Shown: positions 58,501 through 64,000 of the stretch, one piece after another | How the letters are laid out: every line of letters begins with the position of its first letter | Numbering within the stretch: position 1 is the first letter of the stretch | Assembly: GCA_022606425.2 (NCBI GenBank) | Contig: JAHDVF020000106.1 | Location: 186,001 to 250,000, forward strand | Source: Lepidostoma basale | Lineage: Eukaryota > Arthropoda > Insecta > Trichoptera > Lepidostomatidae | Direction of reading: 5' to 3' | DNA length: 64,000 nucleotides | Made by a program: the position numbers and the translations under genes | The notes under the pieces: generated by a model | The model's database searches: none | What the model was told of the DNA's origin: nothing | The model's input: only the letters and a program-made list of their open reading frames with translations

Positions 58501-60061
58501 CGCATGAGAGATGGTTCAATATTAGGAAGACAAGATACTCTCTAGAATTAAGAGTATTTGCCTTCTGAACGTACTTTCACTAATATGAAAGACGTCGATC
58601 TCCGAGGAGACCGCGTTCACCAGATTAATTGCTCTTCCCACCGGTGTCACAGAGAAATTATGAGTCGTTGTATTGCATATCTTCTTGATAGCAGCCACAA
58701 TATTCATAAGTTGCATTCTAATATCTGGTGTGGTATCCGGTATACTTGGCGTCATAAACATCAGTGTAGATTGATTATCACTTGACTTTCAACGTGAAGT
58801 AGAAAATCTTTAAATATGTAGCAGTGTATAAACATTTTCAAATTGTCACGAAACACATTTTTTTTTACCAAAAATAATAGTGTTTTTTAGAAATGTGTGA
58901 TTAATTTTATTAAAGAATTCAAAGGATATATATTTTTTATTACAACTTTATCGTTTGTTTCATGGGGCTTAATGTTATTGTATTATCTAATAAGCTGAAT
59001 TTAAAGATGGAAGTAGTAAGTGTAACGTGTCACGTTCCAGACATACCCCGGGATGCAGGCGGGCTACATGCCCCCCGGCTATACCTACCAGCAGTACGCC
59101 GCAGCGTACAACAACCCTCAGACGGCAGCAGGTAACTAACACAATTTCCGACCTGCATCACCCTTTATAGCTATAGGTCACTTGTTTAACAATTAATTTA
59201 CCAGCTTTTTTCGTTAATTAATATGAATCAAAATGTCTGCTTTCTAGAAGTTTTATTATAGTTTATGGGAAGTTTTATTATTATTTATGTTTCGTCTTAC
59301 TATGGCATTATCAAATGATTGATAATGCCTTAGAAAGGCAAAACATATCATCAAACAACTATATATAATAAAACTTCGAGAAAAGAAACATTTTTATTCA
59401 TATTGTTTATTTAATATGGAGTTTAACATCATTTGTTCAATTGACAATAAATATTTTGATTGTTACTTGCAATTAGATTAAATATTTTTTATTTTATCTT
59501 TCTCAAAATAATGAACTCTGAAAATTGTGTTCACGCAATTTATTTTCTTAATGTTGTCCTTAACTGATGACTTGATGACCTTTGTGACGGAGTGACAACA
59601 GCTATGTCTGCCATACCGAAGGTGCCAGGTTCGATTCCTGGCGATGGCAGTTTGAAAAAAGAATAAATTCTCACACTGTCTTTGGTCCAGTGTAGAATTC
59701 ACGTGACAATAAAATGGCGATAGATTAACAATAGGTAGAACAAATTATATACAGTCATTGGGTTAAAGAAAAGTGAATAAGTATTTAAAATGTTGTAATA
59801 ATTATATCTAGGGAGAGTTGGGAATGACAAAATGTGGCCCGTATCACGCTGAGGTTGATTGCGGCTGTATTGAGTTGATCCCGCTCTCCCAAGCAGAGCC
59901 CTCGGTGGGCGACGGTCGGCTGTAAAGTGTAATGGTGTTGCGTTGATTCCGCAGGTTATCGCATGGCCATCCAGCCGGGCTGGGGGGCGGCCCCCGGCGC
60001 GGCGGCGCCCGCCCAGCCCCCCGTGATGTACGCCGCCATGCAGCAGTACCCCTCGCAGTAG
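51637..60061 (+). CDS. Rox8: TIA1 / TIAR-type RNA-binding protein, Rox8 orthologue (complete, four coding exons)
   Basis: Exons 51637-52500, 58043-58141, 59041-59131, 59955-60061; GT-AG introns; 386 aa. It binds U-rich RNA, promotes weak 5' splice sites, and drives translational silencing and stress-granule assembly. Three RRMs are visible: RRM1 (LYVGNL.., YAFIEF), RRM2 (IFVGDL.., KGYAFVSF), RRM3 (VYCGGF.., KGYAFIRF), each with both RNP motifs, then [13 protein letters not shown] and a Gln/Tyr/Ala-rich low-complexity tail ([39 protein letters not shown]) typical of the prion-like domain. Length equals common TIA1 isoforms. Odd points: all three RRMs sit in one exon, whereas vertebrate TIA1 is split over many, and the first intron is 5.5 kb. 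An alternative terminal exon is possible at 54928. Confidence 0.95.
52501..53895. other. Rox8 intron 1, left part, nothing recognised
   Basis: AT-rich; no repeat ends or exons seen. Confidence 0.35.
53900..54035 (+). repeat. Foldback family A, right arm, in Rox8 intron 1
   Basis: Reversed tail scrap 'tttattgtttcttgaacaat', then 'tttgataatgccttaaaag', GGCGAAACATGTCATTGCC, 'aaaatataataaaacttcta', 'gttttcattcgtattaatta'. Confidence 0.8.
54928..55017 (+). CDS. Candidate alternative terminal exon of Rox8
   Basis: After a strong acceptor (ttttcatttttaaccag) the frame in phase with exon 1 runs 29 codons, [20 protein letters not shown] then VQKYFRARA, to TGA. AATAAA lies at 55093-55098. Splicing exon 1 to it would give all three RRMs with a short basic tail instead of the Q-rich one. 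Chance is a real alternative in AT-rich DNA. Confidence 0.3.
   Translation: MLSTITTLALFKSIGGLRRNVQKYFRARA
55200..56225. other. Rox8 intron 1, middle part; worn family B-like core at about 55970-56015
   Basis: 'ggtttcggcagcggtgctgc' then 'gtctgaagacagagacg' resembles the GTCTTC/GGCAG core of family B; otherwise nothing. Confidence 0.35.
56230..56485. repeat. Foldback family E with hammerhead-like core
   Basis: The left arm 'ttttcacagacatgttttgc..acaacctttttcaatg' mirrors the right arm 'cattgaaaaaggttgtg..aaccgaaacatgtctgtg'. The right half has a GGTT..AACC stem, GAAA, CATG, TC, then 'ataaagtgttgtaaaaatac', the same tail logic as the Penelope fragment at 39.9 kb. Confidence 0.75.
56486..57710. 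other. Rox8 intron 1, right part, nothing recognised
   Basis: AT-rich; open frames present but without recognisable features. Confidence 0.35.
57715..57905 (+). mobile_element. LINE tail relic in Rox8 intron 1
   Basis: Degenerate relative of the 'GEMA-tail' family: 'cgaatcggagaaatcaaagt gtggtggtctattctttctg cttac', then (GTTA)n at 57890-57900. Confidence 0.6.
58043..58141 (+). CDS. Rox8: Rox8 exon 2 (Q-rich tail)
   Basis: Acceptor gtcttgttgcag; [20 protein letters not shown] to SYWYPQ, donor gtgaat, phase 0. Confidence 0.92.
58385..58580. repeat. Interspersed repeat with (TCAAA)n head, copy 3
   Basis: Close relative of 3495-3705, including 'aaacgcatgagagatggttc' and 'attaagagtatttgccttct'. 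In Rox8 intron 2. Confidence 0.7.
59041..59131 (+). CDS. Rox8: Rox8 exon 3
   Basis: Acceptor gtcacgttccag; [20 protein letters not shown] to NPQTAA, donor gtaact, phase 1. Confidence 0.92.
59214..59455. repeat. Foldback family A, complete, in Rox8 intron 3
   Basis: Left arm 'tgtctgctttctagaagttt', a partly duplicated 'agttttatta', inverted cores 'atttatgtttcgtcttac' / 'ccttagaaaggcaaaacat', right arm, and the 'atttaatatggagtttaaca' tail. Confidence 0.8.
59570..59732 (+). mobile_element. tRNA-derived SINE, copy 2
   Basis: The tRNA-like head contains an intact B box GGTTCGATTCC (59628-59638) inside a 'gccaggttcgattcctggc' hairpin; the A box is worn. The body 'ggtccagtgtagaattcacg' and 'gacaataaaatggcgatag' matches the 37.7 kb copy. 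In Rox8 intron 3. Confidence 0.8.
59955..60061 (+). CDS. Rox8: Rox8 exon 4 (terminal)
   Basis: Acceptor ttgattccgcag; [20 protein letters not shown] to MQQYPSQ, TAG at 60059-60061. Very GC-rich. Confidence 0.93.
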
Positions 60062-60620
60062 GGGCCGCCCCTGGCCCCACCTCCCCGGCCTCCCCATTGT
60101 CTTTCAGTTGGTGACCTCCGTGTTGATTTATGATAGATGCGCTAGATCCATCTTATGAACCCATTGAAGGAGGGCTTCTCGCCGCAGTGTATAAAGAATA
60201 TGCCCACAATGAAGCGAGGAGCGGGAGCGCGGGGTGCGAGAGTGGAGTGAGCCGGGCAGTTGGCCACATCCAGTTAGCCGCTAGGAACATAGATATAGAT
60301 AGGAGATGATAAAAATAATTTAAAATTAAAGTGAAGGAGTGGATACCGAGGAGGAAGGAACGGAAGAGGAATGCTTAGGCTTAAGAGCTTGACTAGTTTT
60401 CTATTGGCCCATTCCATGAAGATTACCCATTGGACAGATGCGCACAATCTCCGGGACGGGGTTTATTGACAGCCATCACCTTGGAAATGTATTTATGATT
60501 AATGTTACTATTTATAATGAGTTTATCCGTATTCATTACGCAGGTCCGCGACAGATGATCTATATTGGTATATCCTTGTAAAGTGCTGGTTTGTCCAATA
60601 AACAGTGGGTTCGGGACTTG
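60062..60620 (+). other. Rox8 3' UTR with poly(A) signal
   Basis: AATAAA at 60597-60602 followed by the GT-rich 'cagtgggttcgggacttgtttg'. The intervening 540 bp is repeat-free and GC-richer than intergenic DNA, as expected for a 3' UTR. Confidence 0.7.
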
Positions 60621-60899
60621 TTTGTTTCATTTTTAAATCTCCTTCCATTCACACTTTCCTCGTTGCACCAGATCAAAAGAGTCATTCTTCAAGTCCAGTG
60701 ATAATAACTATGAAGAGACTTGGTAAGGAATACAGAAATCTTTCCATACTTATTGCCCGTCTTCAAGGCAAAATTAGTGCCACATTGAACAGGTGAGTCA
60801 CCTCAATATTCTCAGAATAAGTGAGAATAAATTTTTTTTATTTCACGTATTATTTTGATGTGATTATATCTTGGTCACATCCTGCATGGAGATAGATAT

Positions 60900-61055
60900 G
60901 AGATCTAATTCATGATTATAGGTAAGATTGAAGGGCGAGGTGGACTGGAATAAAGAGAGTGGAGGAGTTATTCCAGGCCACGCATGATGGAGAGGCCTTT
61001 GCAGAAGGTCAACTTCAAGGAAACCTGATATGGTACAAGAAGAAGAATTTTTTTG
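60900..61055 (+). mobile_element. LINE tail relic
   Basis: 'agattgaagggcgaggtgga' to 'ggtacaagaagaagaa': LINE-like KIEGRGGLE and an (AAG)n tail. Confidence 0.45.
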
Positions 61056-61074
61056 AAATTGGTCAGTGTGAGTG

Positions 61075-61855
61075 GACCAAGTAAATTATAGCATGACAAA
61101 TTCAATCAAATACTAAAAGACAGGCACATTCGAAGTCATAAAAATTGGCAAGCATGCATGTGACGCTATGTTCACACGGAGTCAAGTTTTTCCGGATCGG
61201 ATTTTTACCGTATACGGCAGAACCGAATGCTCTGTTCACATGGCATTCGGTTTTGATTTTCTGCAAAAAATCTAATGGTTTGTTACCGTGTGAATATGCC
61301 ATTCGGTTTTTTTGCAGGAAAGCACTCAGTCTCTCTACCATTTGAAAGCGATGGACGTGAACACTTGTTATCACTGGTATTAGCGCTGTCAGAAGCGTCC
61401 TAGAAAGAGATTTTGGTTGAACCCAATTCTCCATGCGCGCGCCCTTCACCCAACTTGCCGTACCTGGTTTTTTGCGGCATTCGGTAAAAAACCAAATCTG
61501 CGCTCGTGTGAACGCATGTATTAAAATGCTATTGCTAATGAACCGTATTCGGTATTTTGCCGTGTGACCGAATCTAATTGCAGTCACCAAATCGGATGTT
61601 AAGATTTCCCCGTTTCAGTTATTTGCCGGATCTTAAAACCGAATGCAAGTGTAAACTCGTACATAAATTATATTTTGACTAAACCGTATTCTGCAAAAAT
61701 CAGATCCGGCTTAGAAATGTATGTCTCCGTGTGAATGCATGGTTACAATGTATGAATTTAGATGAAGTTTTTCAGATAGAGTATTATAGCGGTCCATCTT
61801 CTCGCCTGCTCCTTCGGAGAAACGGAGTGATAGTTGGTGATACCCTTGTACAGAT
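61075..61855 (+). mobile_element. LINE tail ('GEMA-tail' family) split by a TIR element
   Basis: The left part reads HDKFNQILKDRHIRSHKN then ACM; the right part from 61741 reads on to a worn MYEFR..FSDRVL.RS and SPAPSEKRSDS. Together they match the 23.7 kb copy, with the element at 61170-61739 in between. Confidence 0.75.
61170..61739. mobile_element. TIR element, about 570 bp, with GTTCACACGG-type ends
   Basis: The left end 'gttcacacggagtcaag..ttccggatcgga' mirrors the right end 'cagatccggc..atgtctccgtgtgaat'. Internal copies of 'cgtgtgaa' and 'ccgaatgc' are scattered in both orientations. The 162-codon minus-strand frame through it is probably a by-product of this repetitiveness. Imperfect flanking 'gacgctatg' and 'gttacaatg' may be a 9-bp target duplication. 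Confidence 0.65.
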
Positions 61856-62239
61856 GCCCAATTATTTAGCAGCCTATGTTTTTGAATAAGTTAATTATTA
61901 TAAAATGGTAAAATTCATCTTTAATGTGTGAAAATAAACTATTTACTATTATTATGCATACAAGTAAGTTGGTAATATTTAAATTTCTATGGTAAGTTAA
62001 AAATCTAAATTATATATTTTTTTAAATGTAGCGTAGTTTGTATGGTTTATAAATTTTACATGATGAACTTTTGTACCCATCCTGATTTTTGCTTTAGACT
62101 AGAAACATGCAATAAAAAATGGGAACCTGCCTGATGTGTGTTATAATGATGTAAAACATGTTAAGTATAATCAATATACTCGTATTATATTGATGAAAAC
62201 ATCAGGTTTATACATGTTTAATTAAATTTAATGGAATGG

Positions 62240-62345
62240 TTTCCTCTTGCTAATTGGCACTCAATGTCTAAGCAAGGCAAAACTTGTCTTGTTCATAAAA
62301 CTTCTAGAAGACAAGACATTTTCATGAATATTAAATATTTTTTGT
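62240..62345 (+). repeat. Foldback family A, worn right arm
   Basis: 'gtctaagcaaggcaaaacttg', 'ataaaacttctagaagacaag', 'attttcatgaatattaaat'. A 30-bp piece ('cactcaatgtctaagcaagg') is duplicated at 62661. Confidence 0.65.
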
Positions 62346-62706
62346 CATCAATTAAAAAAAAGATTATTTTATTTTAGAAAAAAAATCATGTTCAACTAAC
62401 TGTGTGGCAACACTTGTTTAAAAAATAATCATGTAATAACTGTCATGATAAATAAATTAAGTTAGTGTCAAATGGATTGATTTTATTTGCATTTTGTGGT
62501 CACATAAAGCTGTGGAGTTGATAATTTATCTGCAGAACTTGTTAAAATTTAATTGTCATATTTAATATGGTGGGCATGACATGGAAATCCAAATCTTTAA
62601 GCTAGTACTCCTGGCATTGCAAAAATAATATCCCAACGGAATGGCAAAAAAATAATATGTCACTCAATGTCTAAGCAAGGCAAATAATATGTCCGCTGCA
62701 CAAAAA

Positions 62707-62760
62707 AGGTAGCAAGGAGTGTCCCAACTAAAGGATAACACTCCTTTCTATCCATGCTAC
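62707..62760. repeat. Small hairpin
   Basis: 'gtagcaaggagtgt' against 'acactcctt..gctac' with a 16-nt centre. Confidence 0.6.
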
Positions 62761-62771
62761 AAGGTTTTGTA

Positions 62772-62989
62772 ATATCGCCTCTTTGCGAGAATTCTTCTCG
62801 AAAAATGAAGCAAGATACCCGTCTGAAAGAGACAATGTGACAACACAATATACCACTGTTGTGTTGTCTCTTTCCCTCATAAATTCTCTGTTTTTCATTT
62901 TAAAAATACCATGTTTTTGTAGAAAATAAAGTTGAACACGGCAGATTTGATTTTCGAAATGTCACGTTATTCTCGCAAAGAGGCGATAT
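62772..62989. mobile_element. MITE with 21-bp perfect terminal inverted repeats, 218 bp
   Basis: ATATCGCCTCTTTGCGAGAA at the left and its exact complement at the right. A second, inner inverted repeat (gacaacacaa / ttgtgttgtc) lies near the centre. Flanking target duplication not evident. Confidence 0.85.
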
Positions 62990-63099
62990 GATCTTCTCAC
63001 AAGACTTGGGGGTGAAAGTAAAGGCTTTTCTGGGGGATAGAAATGTTTATATTTATCTATAATATTAATAAAACACAGTTTTTATTAGTTGTATATAAA

Positions 63100-63420
63100 A
63101 TTTATTGATACATTATGCACATACAATCACATGTCGCTGATTTGTGATGGGTAAATAGAGACGAGATGCCGTTAGACTTTGTGACGTCTCCACTCGGCCC
63201 GGAAATATATAAAAAGCCAGAATGCAGCCAAGGCGAGACATTTGGCATCACAATGGATTCATAAGCAAGCGGCCCATCAGCCGCCCCTCCGCGGTGCCAC
63301 TAAAGGAAGCCGGATAAAACCATTGTCTCTATGTTTAATGGCTAGGGTATTTCGTTGATTTTTTCTATAAGTAACTATGTATTTTTAAAGCTGCGATGGG
63401 AAAACGAGTTTGTAGAGGCA
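63100..63420 (+). promoter_or_regulatory. GC-richer block with TATA-like motif, possible promoter
   Basis: 'gaaatatataaaaagccag' at about 63201-63219 is a strong TATA-like motif, followed by 140 bp of GC-rich repeat-free sequence. No long frame follows inside the window. It may drive a gene to the right, or be a conserved non-coding element. Confidence 0.3.
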
Positions 63421-64000
63421 ACCAAAGATCTCAATCGCTATCTGAAATTATTTTTCAACACGATCTAGACTATCTATCTAACTAGTGTTAACATTTTGGG
63501 CGAGTCTTGTTATGTTAGTTTCATGTTTCACTCATGTTTCATTTGTTACTCTCCCCATTTAAAACTTCAAATTGTACGATTTTAGGTAAACAATACTTCT
63601 GATTAATAATCAACCTACAGCTAGCTACATTATACAACTTTACTATCTAACAAAGTACATACAATATGAGACTCTATTGTAACTAGTTAAAATATAATAC
63701 GATTATTACAATTGCCAGAAACAAAACAATGCATTATCTCCAAATTAAGAAACTTTAAACTTTTGTAATGTGCCTATCATATTGCGAATTCATTATATTT
63801 CAAAAAACATTTTACAAAAGAAAGCACCAATCCGAGAAATCCAGGATACTGATTGCTTTCACACGAATTTATCTTTTTATACAAATTTATAATATTTCAC
63901 ACGCAAGTGAAGATTTAAGCATTCATAAAAGAAGGCTTTCTTTATCTTAAGTCGGGTTTGAAATTCTGATTCTTCGCTGCACAGGATCAGAGAAGGTTCG
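63421..64000. other. AT-rich end of window, nothing recognised
   Basis: No gene or repeat structure identified. Confidence 0.3.

Noticed and set aside
59570..59650. Possible functional tRNA gene
   Set aside because: B box and T-arm-like hairpin are good, but the acceptor stem and A box do not fold, and the body continues into a SINE shared with 37.7 kb.
59699..60097. 132-codon and 78-codon minus-strand frames at the Rox8 3' end
   Set aside because: Antisense shadows of the GC-rich last exon of Rox8.
61102..61590. A 162-codon minus-strand frame
   Set aside because: Lies almost wholly inside a TIR element with repeated CCGAATGC/GTGTGAAC words; no protein family features.

Overview
The window is AT-rich eukaryotic nuclear DNA from an insect, most likely a moth or butterfly. 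Evidence: GT-AG introns, insect-type orthologues of four conserved genes, and a dense load of decayed LINEs, Penelope-like fragments, mariner/Tc1 relics, tRNA-derived SINEs and foldback MITEs. The order Lepidoptera is inferred from the repeat style, not proven. Most of the window is intron or intergenic sequence built of nested repeats.

Layout. (1) 0.8-23.4 kb, minus strand: a muscle gene resembling myofilin. A 23-codon first exon (23358-23290) can splice in phase 0 to either of two terminal exons (20378-19992 or 19042-18746). It may also splice to phase-0 internal exons near 17.7 kb and 1.0-0.8 kb that lead out of the window. (2) 23.6-32.6 kb: gene-free, with LINE, pogo-like and MITE relics. 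(3) 32.6-40.1 kb, plus strand: a complete five-exon p24 cargo receptor of the TMED10/baiser type (205 aa). Its second intron carries a mariner nested in a foldback element, and its fourth a Penelope-like fragment. (4) 40.3-47.8 kb: nested transposons and LINE tails. (5) 49.7-48.0 kb, minus strand: a complete three-exon early-secretory zinc transporter of the ZnT7 type (351 aa). (6) 51.6-60.6 kb, plus strand: a complete TIA1/TIAR/Rox8 RNA-binding protein (386 aa) with all three RRMs in one 864-bp exon. (7) 60.6-64 kb: LINE and MITE relics plus a GC-richer stretch with a TATA-like motif.

baiser and ZnT7 both act in the ER-Golgi system, Rox8 in splicing and stress-granule RNA control, and the myofilin-like protein in the sarcomere. 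Nothing suggests that the four work together; they are ordinary neighbours.

The most interesting signal lies in the repeats. Several unrelated-looking foldback families, and a Penelope-like fragment with a recognisable GIY-YIG endonuclease, share one small module: a short stem-loop, then GAAA, then a self-complementary tetranucleotide (CATG, CTAG or CCGG), then T plus a non-G base, usually TC. This resembles the core of the hammerhead ribozymes reported from Penelope-like elements. The copies often lie head-to-head as inverted pairs. Several other elements are inserted inside one another, so relative insertion ages can be read directly.
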